Below, in pieces: positions 25,726-34,750 of a stretch of 64,000 nucleotides of DNA (the first letter of the stretch is position 1; each line of letters starts with the position of its first letter). The stretch comes from Leptolyngbya sp. O-77. GTDB lineage: Bacteria > Cyanobacteriota > Cyanobacteriia > Elainellales > Elainellaceae. The notes below the pieces were generated by a model. The model did no database searches. It worked only from the letters and a program-made list of their open reading frames with translations, and was not told the origin of the DNA. The stretch is taken from positions 3,633,001-3,697,000 of the forward strand of contig NZ_AP017367.1 in assembly GCF_001548395.1 (NCBI RefSeq), in the 5' to 3' direction. The translations under genes and the position numbers were made by a program.

Positions 25726-26487
25726 ATGCTGCTAGACTTGCCAAATTCGATTCGCTTGATTGCCACCGATATGGACGGCACGCTGACCCGCCAGGGCAAA
25801 TTTACGCCGCTGCTGCTGCAAGCACTGGAGGCTCTGAAAGCGGCTGGCATTCCGGTGGTGATTGTGACGGGGCGATCGGCGGGGTGGGTGCAGGGCGTGG
25901 TGTCGTATCTGCCCGTGGCAGGGGCGATCGCCGAAAATGGCGGCGTGTTCTTTCCCGGAGACACTGAGCCGGAGTTTCTGGTTCATGTGCCCGATCTGGC
26001 AGCCCATCGGCGATCGCTGGCCGATCTTTTTCACGATCTTCAAAGCACGTTTCCCAAAATCCAGGAAGCCCCCGACAACCGCTTCCGGTTGACCGACTGG
26101 ACGTTTGATGTGCGGGGCTTGTCGGCGGCGGATTTGCAAACAATGGGCGATCGCTGTCATGAGGCAGGCTGGGGCTTTACCTACAGCACCGTGCAGTGCC
26201 ACATCAAACCTGCCGCTCAGGACAAAGCCAGCGCCTTAGAACAAGTTTTGCAGCGGCACTTTCCCCGCATCTCACCCGCGCAACTAGTGACCGTGGGCGA
26301 CAGCCCGAATGACGAGAGCCTGTTCGACAAAAGCCGCTTTCCCTATTCCGTCGGCGTGGGCAATGTGCGCCATTATCTTGATCGGCTGAGCTACAGGCCC
26401 CACGCGATGACGGAGGCTGAAGAAGTGGCTGGTTTTTGGGAACTCAGTCAGCAAATCCTGGGTCTGCCGTTGTCAAGTGATGCATAA
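25726..26487 (+). CDS. HAD-superfamily (Cof-type) phosphatase
   Basis: A haloacid-dehalogenase-fold hydrolase, probably a sugar- or small-metabolite phosphatase. Motif I is IATDMDGTLTRQG (nucleophile and acid Asp pair), motif II is VVIVTGRS, and motif IV is LVTVGDSPNDESLFD. The Lys of motif III is likely within HIKPAAQDKASALEQV. Between motifs II and III lies a cap domain of the C2 type. Length (253) fits the Cof group. The ATG at 25726 lies only 11 bp after the T-run of an intrinsic terminator, so its message must start inside or beyond that hairpin, or depend on readthrough. Confidence 0.88.
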   Translation: MLLDLPNSIRLIATDMDGTLTRQGKFTPLLLQALEALKAAGIPVVIVTGRSAGWVQGVVSYLPVAGAIAENGGVFFPGDTEPEFLVHVPDLAAHRRSLADLFHDLQSTFPKIQEAPDNRFRLTDWTFDVRGLSAADLQTMGDRCHEAGWGFTYSTVQCHIKPAAQDKASALEQVLQRHFPRISPAQLVTVGDSPNDESLFDKSRFPYSVGVGNVRHYLDRLSYRPHAMTEAEEVAGFWELSQQILGLPLSSDA

Positions 26488-26585
26488 CCGAGTTTGCGAT
26501 CGCCCACTGCTTTTGCGGTAAACTGTCGTACCAAGGCAAAGACTGTCGTACCAAAGCAAACTGCGAGTTCATCCCATTCTTGCTT

Positions 26586-26927
26586 ATGAACCCAACTCAA
26601 AAACGCTTGCTAACTTGGCTGGGCTGCTCTGGTGCAGTGGCGCTGGGGTTGGTTCTGCCAAAGCCGCTGCTGGCGCAAACGGTGCCCATTCGAGAACTGA
26701 TTTTCTCCAGCACACAGACGGGCGAAATGGTTCCGCCGGACGACTTGGACTGTGGCTGCACGGGATTGGGTGATGGGCTGGCGGTGCTGACTGGCTCAGA
26801 CGCAGAGGGCGAAATGGCGATCGCCCTGCGCGGCTGCGACTGTGCTGGATGCCGCTTTATTGCCCGCCAGGAGATACAGCGCCAGTTGCAGGCGAGTCTC
26901 TCGATTCCAGTACAGTTGCCAGAATAG
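26586..26927 (+). CDS. small exported Cys-rich protein, unknown function
   Basis: 113 residues from the ATG at 26586 (MNPTQKRLLTWLG). A Sec signal peptide is clear: basic start, hydrophobic core AVALGLVLPKPL and cleavage after LLAQ or nearby. The mature part holds DDLDCGCTGLGDG and, further on, RGCDCAGCRF. This Cys pattern (CxC ... CxCxxC) could bind metal or form disulfides in the periplasm or thylakoid lumen. I do not recognise the family. No operon partner is apparent; HAD lies 98 bp upstream on the same strand. Confidence 0.65.
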   Translation: MNPTQKRLLTWLGCSGAVALGLVLPKPLLAQTVPIRELIFSSTQTGEMVPPDDLDCGCTGLGDGLAVLTGSDAEGEMAIALRGCDCAGCRFIARQEIQRQLQASLSIPVQLPE

Positions 26928-27021
26928 CTCTGGGGAGTTGTTCCTGGCTTTACAAGTTTTACAAAGTGTCGCGAAGCCTGGGTTGAGTGCTAGGCTCGTT
27001 GCAAGCCAGCCCTGCTGCAAA

Positions 27022-27948
27022 CTAGCCTTGCTGCAAGATATTGGCGATCGCCGCCTTTACCTCTGGATATTGGTAGGCAAAACCGCTTTCCTGCGTGCGT
27101 TTGGGGAGAACCTGCTGACCTTCTAGCACGACCTGTGCCGCATCGCCCAGCAGCGCCTCCAGCGCAAAAGCAGGCACGGGCAGCCACGACGGACGACCCA
27201 TCACCTGCCCTAGCGTTTGGCAAAACTCTGCCATCCGCACTGGATTTGGCGCAGTGGCGTTGTAGGTTCCCGACAGGCTGGCATCGGTCAGCGCTTTGAG
27301 AATCAGGTTCACCAGATCATCGCGGTGAATCCAGGAAAACCACTGGCGACCCGTGCCCAGCGGCCCGCCCGCAAACAGGCGAAAGGGCGTGAGCATTTTG
27401 CCCAGTGCGCCGCCCATGCCGAGGACGATTCCAGTTCGCAGAATCACAACGCGAGTGCCGTTAGACTGGGCCGACTCGGCGGCGGCTTCCCACGCCTGAC
27501 AGACCTGCGCCAAAAAGTCGTCGCCGGGGGCGCTGCTTTCGTCAAACGTGGCGGTTTCGCTGGTGCCGTAATAGCCGATGGCAGAAGAGTTCACCAGCAC
27601 CGACGGCTTGGGGTTCGCCTGGGCGATCGCCTCTACGATCTTCTCCGTCCCCACCTTGCGGCTGTCGAGAATTTCCTGCTTGCGCTCTGGGGTCCAGCGC
27701 TCGTCGGCGATGCCCGCGCCCGCCAGATTGACCACGCCGTCGCAGCCAGAGAGCGCCTGCTGCCACGCGCCCGACTCCAGTGGCGAATATTCCACCACCT
27801 CCACACTGGGAAACGCCGATTTTGGAAAGACGCGATTGCCGTGCGCCTTGCTGCGAGTCAGCGCGACAACGCTGTGCCCCTCTTCGACCAGCCGCTCTAC
27901 CAGTCGCGTTCCTACAAATCCGGTTGCCCCGGTCACTGCAATTTTCAC
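27022..27948 (-). CDS. TIGR01777-family NAD-dependent epimerase/oxidoreductase
   Basis: An atypical short-chain (extended) dehydrogenase. The N-terminal MKIAVTGATGFVGTRLVERL binds NAD(P). The active-site Tyr is in AIGYYGTSETATFDE and VLVNSSAIG precedes it. The C-terminal DUF1731-type tail is VPAFALEALLGDAAQVVLEG, followed by QQVLPKRTQESGF. These are hallmarks of the YfcH/SulA-like group. Its substrate is unknown; cyanobacterial members have been linked to cell division, but the sequence alone does not show that. It lies 78 bp downstream of the antiporter on the same strand. Confidence 0.92.
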   Translation of the reverse strand: MKIAVTGATGFVGTRLVERLVEEGHSVVALTRSKAHGNRVFPKSAFPSVEVVEYSPLESGAWQQALSGCDGVVNLAGAGIADERWTPERKQEILDSRKVGTEKIVEAIAQANPKPSVLVNSSAIGYYGTSETATFDESSAPGDDFLAQVCQAWEAAAESAQSNGTRVVILRTGIVLGMGGALGKMLTPFRLFAGGPLGTGRQWFSWIHRDDLVNLILKALTDASLSGTYNATAPNPVRMAEFCQTLGQVMGRPSWLPVPAFALEALLGDAAQVVLEGQQVLPKRTQESGFAYQYPEVKAAIANILQQG

Positions 27949-28026
27949 GATGCCTCCTCTGCAAGCGGCGCGGGGAAGTGTGCGGTTCTCCGCTGCCGTT
28001 CGGTTCTCAATCTTGTCTTACTGGTC

Positions 28027-30078
28027 TTAAGTCTTGTCTTCAGTATATCGGTTGGGTTCGAGCGGAAATGAGCTGCCGTTGGAACTGCCATCGATCAGCG
28101 CGGTAAAAGCGTGATGCTCGTCGGCATTGCCCACCACCAGCAGGCGATCGCCCGCCTCTAGCACCGTGTCGCCTAGGGGATAGGCGTGGAGCTGTTTCTG
28201 ACGCTCGATCGCCATGATTGTTGCGCCAGTGGCGCGGCGCACACGTTTGCCTGGGCCAGGCTCAGCCCCCACCAGCGGCGACTTTGGCTCTAGCAAATAC
28301 CAGTGCTTGGGAAAACCCTCGGTGGCCGCGTCCAGATCCGATCGCCCCCAATATTCTGCCCGTTCTGGCAGGATGTCGCGATAGCGCCCACTGCGGTAGC
28401 GATGCACCACCTGCTGCACCGCAGACACCGAATCGCCCAGCTTTAGCAGCAGATGGGCCCCCATTTCCAGCGAGGCCTCAAACTCTGGCTGCACGACTTC
28501 CTGCGCCCCCAGTTGATAGAGCGCGTCGATTTCATCGGTGGCGTGGGCCCGCACAGTGATGTCCAGATCGGGCGCGAGGCTGAGGGCGCGTTGCAGCGTA
28601 AGGCGGGTGGCGAAGGGATCAGGCAGGGCGATCGCCATCGCTTTGGCGCTAGATAAGTTTGCCTTTTCCAACAACACTAGACTAGACGCATCCCCCAGCA
28701 GGTAGGGAATTTCGCGATCGCGCAGGCTAGCCAGCACCGCCTCGTTGTTGTCGATTACCAGCAATTTATAGCCCTGAAAGTACAGCATCCGCACAAGCGT
28801 TTGTCCAACGCGCCCATAGCCCGCGACGACGACGTGATCGGTCAGCTCTTGGGGGCCAACATACTGGGGCGATCGCTGCGGTTCTAGCCAGCCGTGGACT
28901 TTGGGAAATTGCTCTAGCCACGTCAGCAAGTGCGGCGTAGCCCGCATCACAAACGGCGTAATCAGCAGGGTTGCGGCGGCAGTGCCGACGGCCAGCCCAT
29001 ACACCCGGTCGGTGAACAGGTTGGCGCTCCGGGCGACACCCGCCAGCACAAAGGAAAATTCGCCAATTTGATTAATGCCCAGTCCGACTAGTAGCGCCGT
29101 TTTTAGTGGATAGCCGAAGGCGCGGACGAGGCCGGTGGCGATCGCCGCTTTGCCCAGCATCACCGTCGCCACCAAACCCGCCAAAACCCAGGCATTCTCC
29201 CACAAAAATACTGGATCGATCAGCAGCCCAATCGAGGCGAAAAACAGCGTTGCGAACACGTCTCGCATCGGCAGCACCCGATCCAGTGCGTGGTCGGCAT
29301 ATTCCACATTCGACACCAGCAGCCCCGCTACAAACGCGCCCATCTCGATACCCAGCCCAATCGTCGAGGTGAGCAGCGCCACGCCAAGACACAGCACCAA
29401 AATTCCTAATAAAAACAGCTCCGACGAGCCGCTCCGCGCCAGCAGCCGAATCAGCCGAGGAATCAGCCAGATGCCCGCGAGAATTGCCCCACCCATAAAC
29501 AGCAGCGCTTTCAAAAAAGCCGCCAGAAGCGCAGTGCCAATCTCTTCGGGCGATCGCGTCAGAGCGGGCAGCACTGCCAGCATGATGCCCACCGCCAGAT
29601 CCTGCACGATCAAAATCGTGAGCATAATCTGCCCGTGCAGGCTGTGCATTTCATTGCGGTCGAGTAGGCTTTTCAGCACGACTGCGGTGGACGACAGCGA
29701 CAGCACCGCGCCCAAAAACACCGCTTTGGGAATCGTGGCGACCCAGCCCAGCCCGTAGGCCAGTCCACCGCCCAGCAAAATTGTCAGCAAAATTTGCAGC
29801 GTGCCGCCGCCCAGCGCAATCCGCCGCATCCGCATCAGGTCTTTGAGCGACAGCTCCACCCCCAGCGCAAACAGCAGCAGCGCGACGCCGACCGTTGCCA
29901 GCACCTCGATGTCGCCTTCTAGCGCTACCAGACCCAGCCCCGCCGGGCCGACCACGATGCCTCCCAGCAAATAGCCCAACAGCACAGGCTGTCGCAGTCG
30001 GTTTGACAAATAGCCGCCCGCCGTAGCTGCCCCCAGCACCGTCACCATCTCGACGATTAGCTTGACTTCGCTGGCCAT
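28027..30078 (-). CDS. KefB/CPA2-type cation:proton antiporter with TrkA-N and TrkA-C domains
   Basis: 683 residues. About twelve membrane helices (1-390) show the family core ATVGVALLLFALGVELSLKD and LSSTAVVLKSLLDRNE. A Rossmann TrkA-N regulatory domain follows (DHVVVAGYGRVGQTLVRMLY, then LLVIDNNEAVLASL). Last comes a TrkA-C domain (about 600-670, containing GDTVLEAGDRLLVVGNADEH). The enzyme exchanges K+ or Na+ for H+ under control of NAD(H) and a small ligand on TrkA-C. Membrane position (plasma or thylakoid) cannot be told. It is probably transcribed together with the TIGR01777 gene. Confidence 0.93.
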   Translation of the reverse strand: MASEVKLIVEMVTVLGAATAGGYLSNRLRQPVLLGYLLGGIVVGPAGLGLVALEGDIEVLATVGVALLLFALGVELSLKDLMRMRRIALGGGTLQILLTILLGGGLAYGLGWVATIPKAVFLGAVLSLSSTAVVLKSLLDRNEMHSLHGQIMLTILIVQDLAVGIMLAVLPALTRSPEEIGTALLAAFLKALLFMGGAILAGIWLIPRLIRLLARSGSSELFLLGILVLCLGVALLTSTIGLGIEMGAFVAGLLVSNVEYADHALDRVLPMRDVFATLFFASIGLLIDPVFLWENAWVLAGLVATVMLGKAAIATGLVRAFGYPLKTALLVGLGINQIGEFSFVLAGVARSANLFTDRVYGLAVGTAAATLLITPFVMRATPHLLTWLEQFPKVHGWLEPQRSPQYVGPQELTDHVVVAGYGRVGQTLVRMLYFQGYKLLVIDNNEAVLASLRDREIPYLLGDASSLVLLEKANLSSAKAMAIALPDPFATRLTLQRALSLAPDLDITVRAHATDEIDALYQLGAQEVVQPEFEASLEMGAHLLLKLGDSVSAVQQVVHRYRSGRYRDILPERAEYWGRSDLDAATEGFPKHWYLLEPKSPLVGAEPGPGKRVRRATGATIMAIERQKQLHAYPLGDTVLEAGDRLLVVGNADEHHAFTALIDGSSNGSSFPLEPNRYTEDKT

Positions 30079-30140
30079 GCTCCGCTCCCGGTTTTCCTTT
30101 CAGCCTACCGGGTTCCAGAAGCTGTGAGTACAGCAGCAGG

Positions 30141-30623
30141 TCAGAATGATACAAAAGGCAGAATTGCCTTGCGAGATAGCGCAAAATTGAGAACCGCAGC
30201 GGCGATCGCCATCATCAACAGGCTCTCGCCACCCAAAATTAATAGCAGCGTTGGGTTGCCGTGCAGCGTCCAGCCCGTCTCAAGCTGCGCCAGACCGCGC
30301 ACCAGCGCAAACGCCAGCACCGCGCCGGAACTGAGGTGGGGATTTTCGCCCTGGCGCACCACGTAGCGATAGGTCACGCCAAAGAGAAAACCCGCCAGAA
30401 CCGCGTTGGCAAGATGCAAAAAAATTGCCCAGTTGAGCGAGAGAACGGTCAGCACGCTCCAGTGAGGGGCTAGTAGAGTATTGGCGATCGCCCCCACCAG
30501 CACCACCGTCCCGCAGACCAGGGCACTCAGGCCCCCTGCCTTAATCGACTCGATCCGCTCTGCCTGAAGCCGTTCCACCGTCTGCTCAATATCCGGGCTG
30601 AATATAATCTGGGCTAAACACAC
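30141..30623 (-). CDS. conserved four-helix membrane protein, unknown
   Basis: 160 residues. A charged N-terminus (DIEQTVERLQAERIESIKAG) precedes about four hydrophobic helices (LSALVCGTVVLVGAIANTLL and others). The conserved-looking loop YRYVVRQGENPHLSSGAVLA joins helices 2 and 3. I believe homologues occur widely in cyanobacteria but know of no function. The frame begins with GTG at 30623 and no good ribosome site is visible, so the true start could be slightly downstream. It lies just after ffs and before the antiporter on the same strand. Confidence 0.7.
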   Translation of the reverse strand: MCLAQIIFSPDIEQTVERLQAERIESIKAGGLSALVCGTVVLVGAIANTLLAPHWSVLTVLSLNWAIFLHLANAVLAGFLFGVTYRYVVRQGENPHLSSGAVLAFALVRGLAQLETGWTLHGNPTLLLILGGESLLMMAIAAAVLNFALSRKAILPFVSF

Positions 30624-30640
30624 CCTGGGCTAACCACGAA

Positions 30641-30740
30641 AAAGACCCGGAGACCACGCCTATTACAAGCATCCCGTATTGCTGCTACCTTCCGGTCCTG
30701 ACAAGGTTTGGGCGTTGTAATCGCGTGGATCCAGGTCTTC
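30641..30740 (-). ncRNA. ffs: signal recognition particle RNA (4.5S type)
   Basis: Read on the minus strand, the conserved Ffh-binding domain is present as GTCAGGACCGGAAGGTAGCA followed by GCAATACGGG. The flanks pair into one long hairpin (GAAGACCTGG...CCACGCG with CGTGGTCTCCGGGTCTT-like bases at the other end). About 100 nt matches the small bacterial SRP RNA. It guides membrane-protein-synthesising ribosomes together with Ffh. Ends are set from the stem and may be off by a few bases. Confidence 0.93.
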
Positions 30741-30859
30741 TCCACAATAGCATGGTGTGAGGAGTCAAGGATCAGGTGCCAAGGTTTAGGTTTTCGGCAA
30801 AGGGCCGATTTCCAACCTTGATGCTCCCTGACCCCTAACCCCTGAGGTCTGATCCCTGC

Positions 30860-31645
30860 CTACAGAATTTGCGACAGAAACTTCTGCGTCCGCTCCTCTT
30901 TGGGATTGTTGAAAAAGGTTTCGGGCGTGCCTTCTTCGACTAGCAGACCGTCCGCCATCAGCACCACGCGATCGGCTACTTCGCGGGCAAAGCCGACCTC
31001 GTGGGTGACGCAGACCATTGTCATGCCCGATCGCGCCAGGGTTCGCATCACGTCCAGCACCTCGCGCACCATTTCTGGATCGAGGGCGCTGGTAGGTTCG
31101 TCAAACAGCATGATCTTCGGCTCCATTGCCAGCGCGCGGGCGATCGCCACCCGCTGCTGCTGCCCCCCCGAAAGCTGCCCCGGAAACTTCTTCGCCTGCT
31201 CCAAAATGCCCACCCGCTCCAGCAATTGCAGGGCTTTTTCCTCAGCGCGAGCCTTGGGCCAGCGGCGCACCCAAATGGGAGCCAGCATCACGTTTTGCAG
31301 CACCGACAGATGGGGAAACAGGTTGAACTGTTGAAACACCATGCCGACTTCGCGGCGAATCGCGTCAATATTCTTCAAATCGTGCGATAGATGAATCCCA
31401 TCGATAACAATCTTGCCCTTTTGATAGCTTTCCAGCGCATTGAAGGTGCGAATAAAGGTGGACTTGCCCGAACCGGAGGGGCCCATCACCACCACCACTT
31501 CACCCTTCTGCACCGTCAGGCTGACCCCGCGCAGCACATGAAAATTGTTGTCATACCACTTCTCCACATTTTCAGCCAGGATCACCGGCTCAGAGCCAAC
31601 ATGTCCATTGCCGTTGGTGATTGCGTCCGTGTGATACTGCGTCAT
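30860..31645 (-). CDS. polar amino acid ABC transporter ATP-binding subunit (GlnQ/BgtA-like)
   Basis: The ATPase of an amino acid importer. Walker A is MGPSGSGKST, the Q-loop is FQQFNLFPH, the signature is LSGGQQQRVAIARALA, Walker B is IMLFDEPTSALDPE and the switch His is in VTHEVGFAREV. The Q-loop with NLFPHLSVLQNVMLAP is typical of polar amino acid transporters. The first 20 residues are an extra non-conserved leader; PVILAENVEKWYDNNFHVLR begins the domain. No permease or binding protein gene is adjacent. In several cyanobacteria one such ATPase (BgtA) serves two permease systems encoded elsewhere, which would fit. Confidence 0.92.
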   Translation of the reverse strand: MTQYHTDAITNGNGHVGSEPVILAENVEKWYDNNFHVLRGVSLTVQKGEVVVVMGPSGSGKSTFIRTFNALESYQKGKIVIDGIHLSHDLKNIDAIRREVGMVFQQFNLFPHLSVLQNVMLAPIWVRRWPKARAEEKALQLLERVGILEQAKKFPGQLSGGQQQRVAIARALAMEPKIMLFDEPTSALDPEMVREVLDVMRTLARSGMTMVCVTHEVGFAREVADRVVLMADGLLVEEGTPETFFNNPKEERTQKFLSQIL

Positions 31646-31769
31646 TGGAAAAATGTCCTAATCGAGATTCAGTAAAGGGCGGATAGCTTGAATTGTAATA
31701 GTACGGGCCGGTGTTTGTGCAGTGTGATTTGCTACGGCACCGATGAAACGACTGAATGAAACGACTGAT

Positions 31770-31790
31770 CATACTGAATCATTCAGTATG
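31770..31790. promoter_or_regulatory. perfect 21-bp palindrome, candidate operator
   Basis: CATACTGAAT, one central C, then ATTCAGTATG: ten paired bases each side without mismatch. It lies between two divergent genes, 124 bp before the amino-acid ATPase start and 100 bp before the M16 protease start. A direct repeat ATGAAACGACTGA precedes it. Confidence 0.5.
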
Positions 31791-31890
31791 GTGACGAGGA
31801 AGAATTCGGCAAAGCGAACAGAAGGCGTTAGTATAGTTAGAATTATCCAAATTCTTAACCAAAAATCTTCCGTCAAGGATCGTCAACCAC

Positions 31891-33165
31891 TTGACCACAC
31901 TTCTTTCGACCCAGATTGCCCAGTTTCCTGCCCAGCGCTACACCCTCGAAAATGGGCTAACGATTATTCATCAACAGGTTCCTACGCCCGTTGTCACGGT
32001 GGACGTGTGGGTGCAGGCAGGGGCGATCGCCGAACCAGAGCCTTGGGCTGGTGTCGCTCATTTCCTGGAACACATGATTTTCAAGGGAACTGAGCAACTG
32101 CCGCCTGGGTATTTCGACTATGTGATCGAAAACTATGGCGGCGTGACCAACGCTGCTACCAGTCACGACTACGCCCATTTTTTCATCAACACCACGGTCG
32201 AGTCGCTGCCCGAAACGCTGCCCTGTCTGGCAGAATTGCTGCTGCGGGCGGCGATTCCCGACGACGAGTTTGAGCGAGAGCGGGACGTGGTGCTGGAAGA
32301 ACTGCGCCAGTCTGAAGATGATCCCGATTGGCTGGGGTTTCAGGCGCTATCGGAAACGGTGTATCAGTCGCATCCCTATGGGCGATCGGTGCTGGGTGAT
32401 GTAGAGCGGCTGATGGCGCTGCGGCCAGAGGAAATGCGCTCCTTCCATCGCGCCCACTATCAGCCGGAGCGGATGACCGTGGTAATTGTGGGCAATCTGG
32501 ACGCAGCCTATGCGATTGATCTGGCGCGTCAGGCGTTTTCAAACTTTGCCCCAGCGGTCGATTTTCCAAAGATTCCCGTTAGTGCAGAACCGCCGCTGGC
32601 GGGCATTCGGCGGCAGCAACTGCGGCTGCCTCGCCTGGAAACGGCGCGGCTGATGATGGCGTGGGTGGGGCCGGGTGTCGATCAGCTCCAGAGCGCTTAT
32701 GGGTTGGATGTGCTGTCGGTGCTGCTGGCGGGTGGGCGTACGTCGCGCCTGGTGCGAGAGCTGCGAGAAGAGCGGCAGTTGGTTCACGATATTGGCAGCA
32801 GCTTTTCGCTCCAGCGAGATTCCAGTCTGTTTACCATCACCGCCTGGCTTGAGCCGGAGTATCTGGATGTGGTGGAAGCGATTGTGGGCGATCGCCTCTC
32901 AGCTCTCAGCGCCGCCCCCATTGCCGAGGCAGAGCTAAACCGGGTCAAGCGCCTGCTGTGCAACGATTACGCTTTTTCCACCGAAACCTCCAGCCAGCTT
33001 GCCGGCCTCTACGGCTACTACAACACCATCGCCCAGGCAGAGCTAGCCGTCACCTATCCCAACCGCATCCAGTCCCTTCAGACCGAAGACCTACATCGTC
33101 TCGCCAGCCAGTACCTTTCGCCCTGTCATTATGCGGTAACGACGCTGCGACCGATGGAGGAGTGA
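31891..33165 (+). CDS. M16-family zinc peptidase, catalytic subunit
   Basis: A pitrilysin/MPP-like protease. The inverted zinc motif HxxEH is in GVAHFLEHMIFKG and the distal Glu ligand is expected in the ERERDVVLEELRQSEDD region. The N-terminal start RYTLENGLTIIHQQVPTPVV and the C-terminal half (TARLMMAWVGPGVDQLQSAY) show both M16 domains. The start codon is probably TTG at 31891, with AAGGA about 11 bases upstream; no ATG is available before the conserved region. It is followed, 183 bp later, by a second M16 gene with a broken motif. Such pairs usually form a heterodimer that degrades or processes peptides. Confidence 0.92.
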   Translation: MTTLLSTQIAQFPAQRYTLENGLTIIHQQVPTPVVTVDVWVQAGAIAEPEPWAGVAHFLEHMIFKGTEQLPPGYFDYVIENYGGVTNAATSHDYAHFFINTTVESLPETLPCLAELLLRAAIPDDEFERERDVVLEELRQSEDDPDWLGFQALSETVYQSHPYGRSVLGDVERLMALRPEEMRSFHRAHYQPERMTVVIVGNLDAAYAIDLARQAFSNFAPAVDFPKIPVSAEPPLAGIRRQQLRLPRLETARLMMAWVGPGVDQLQSAYGLDVLSVLLAGGRTSRLVRELREERQLVHDIGSSFSLQRDSSLFTITAWLEPEYLDVVEAIVGDRLSALSAAPIAEAELNRVKRLLCNDYAFSTETSSQLAGLYGYYNTIAQAELAVTYPNRIQSLQTEDLHRLASQYLSPCHYAVTTLRPMEE

Positions 33166-33290
33166 TGGAGTGACGGGGTGATGGGGTGATGGGGCGACGG
33201 GGCGGAAAAAACGAAAAACGAAAAACGGAACCTCTTCGTTCTTCGTTCTTCGTTCTTCTCTCTTCCCTCTTCCCTCTTCCCTCACCCCAA
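33163..33290. repeat. compound simple repeats between the M16 genes (TGATGGGG, CGAAAAA, TTCGTTC)
   Basis: From 33163 a purine-rich TGATGGGG/CGACGGGG pattern, then three AAAAACG units (33207-33228), then CTTCGTT and CTTCCCT heptamers to about 33282. C-rich AACACCCC-like sequence continues to 33330. The tract fills most of the 183-bp spacer. Confidence 0.85.
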
Positions 33291-33348
33291 CACCCCAATA
33301 CCCCCACACCCCCACACCTCATCCCCTCATCCTCTCTTTCCCTCACAA

Positions 33349-34635
33349 ATGCCCAACTCCACCCTCCAACCCGCTGCGCTCCCCCTCCACCGGACGGTTC
33401 TCAGTAACGGTCTGGTCGTGCTGACGACGGAGAATTCAGCGGCTGATATTGTGGCGGCGCGGCTGTTTGTGCGGGTGGGCAGCCGCTACGAAGTGCCAGA
33501 GCAGTCGGGCATTTCGCACCTGCTGACTTCGGTTCTGACGAAGGGCACCACGCACAAGTCTTCGATGCAGATTGCGGAACAAATCGAGTCGGTGGGTGCA
33601 AGCCTGGGCACGGATTCGTCGCCCGATTACTGTCTGCTGAGTTTGAAAACGGTGTCGCGGGATTTTGCCGATATGCTGATGCTGGCGGCAGAATTGCTGC
33701 GATCGCCCTCATTCCCAGAATCAGAAGTCGAGCTAGAGCAGCGGCTAACCCTCCAGGGCATCCGCTCGATGCAGGAACAGCCCTTTGCGGTGGCGCAAAA
33801 GCAACTCCGGCAGGCGATGTATGGCGACCATCCCTATGCCCTGCCGGGGCTGGGCACCGAGGAAACCGTGTCACAACTCACCCGCGCCGACCTGCTGCAC
33901 TTTCACCAGACTCACTTTCGCCCCGATAATCTCGTGATCAGCATTACGGGACGGATCACCCCCGACGAGGCGATCGCCCTTGTTTCGGAAGCCTTTGGCG
34001 ACTGGCAGCCCCCGACGGATGACACTGGCGCACCTCTGCCGCTGCTGTATCCACCCACGCCGCCCGTTCTGTCGAACCCACACCGCGTGGCGACGACCCA
34101 GGACACCCAGCAGGCGATCGTCATGCTGGGCTATCTGGCTCCAGCGGTTCATGCAGAAGACTATATGGCGCTGAAGCTGATCAGCACGTATCTGGGCAAC
34201 GGACTGTCGAGCCGCTTGTTTGTGGAACTGCGCGAAAAGCAGGGTCTTGCTTACGAAGTGTCGGCCTACTACCCCACCCGGCTCGATACGTCCCAGTTCA
34301 TCGCCTACATGGGCACGGCTCCGGGCAACGTGGCGATCGCCCTCGAAGGTCTGCACCGCGAAGTCCACCGCCTCGCCGCCGAGCCGCTGAGCGAAGACGA
34401 GCTGCAATCTGCCAAAAACAAGCTGCTGGGGCAATACGCCCTGGGCAAACAGACCAACGCCCAAATCGCCCAGATCTACGGCTGGTATGAAACGCTGGGG
34501 CTAGGCATCGACTTCGATACGCAATTTCAAGGGGCGATCGCCCAAATCACGCCAGACCAAGCCCAGGCTGCTGCCCAGCGCTACTTTACCGAGCCGTATG
34601 TGTCGCTGGTGGGCCCGGCGAGTGCAGTAGGGTAA
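33349..34635 (+). CDS. M16-family protein with degenerate zinc site, partner subunit
   Basis: The same fold as its neighbour, but the zinc motif reads GISHLLTSVLTKG: the catalytic Glu and second His of HxxEH are replaced, so it should be inactive. The substrate-binding C-terminal block is intact (TYLGNGLSSRLFVELREKQG, then LAYEVSAYYPT), matching the R/Y region that completes the active site across the dimer in two-subunit M16B enzymes. Inference: it is the obligate partner of the upstream catalytic subunit. The ATG at 33349 follows the repeat tract without a clear ribosome site. Confidence 0.9.
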   Translation: MPNSTLQPAALPLHRTVLSNGLVVLTTENSAADIVAARLFVRVGSRYEVPEQSGISHLLTSVLTKGTTHKSSMQIAEQIESVGASLGTDSSPDYCLLSLKTVSRDFADMLMLAAELLRSPSFPESEVELEQRLTLQGIRSMQEQPFAVAQKQLRQAMYGDHPYALPGLGTEETVSQLTRADLLHFHQTHFRPDNLVISITGRITPDEAIALVSEAFGDWQPPTDDTGAPLPLLYPPTPPVLSNPHRVATTQDTQQAIVMLGYLAPAVHAEDYMALKLISTYLGNGLSSRLFVELREKQGLAYEVSAYYPTRLDTSQFIAYMGTAPGNVAIALEGLHREVHRLAAEPLSEDELQSAKNKLLGQYALGKQTNAQIAQIYGWYETLGLGIDFDTQFQGAIAQITPDQAQAAAQRYFTEPYVSLVGPASAVG

Positions 34636-34720
34636 GGGAGGAGGGAAGAGGGAAGAACGTCGATTTTCGTTCTTCGTTTTTCGTTCTTCGCTTTTCCTCT
34701 TTCCTTCTTTCCTCCATCTC
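34636..34720. repeat. pyrimidine/purine heptamer tract 4
   Basis: Starts as purine-rich GGAGGGAAGAGGGAAGAACG and then switches strand sense to TTCGTTCTTCGTTTTTCG and C/T-rich sequence, forming an imperfect inverted repeat between two convergent genes. Confidence 0.75.
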
Positions 34721-34750
34721 TCACGCTCACTCAACCCCCCTTAGTCTTCC

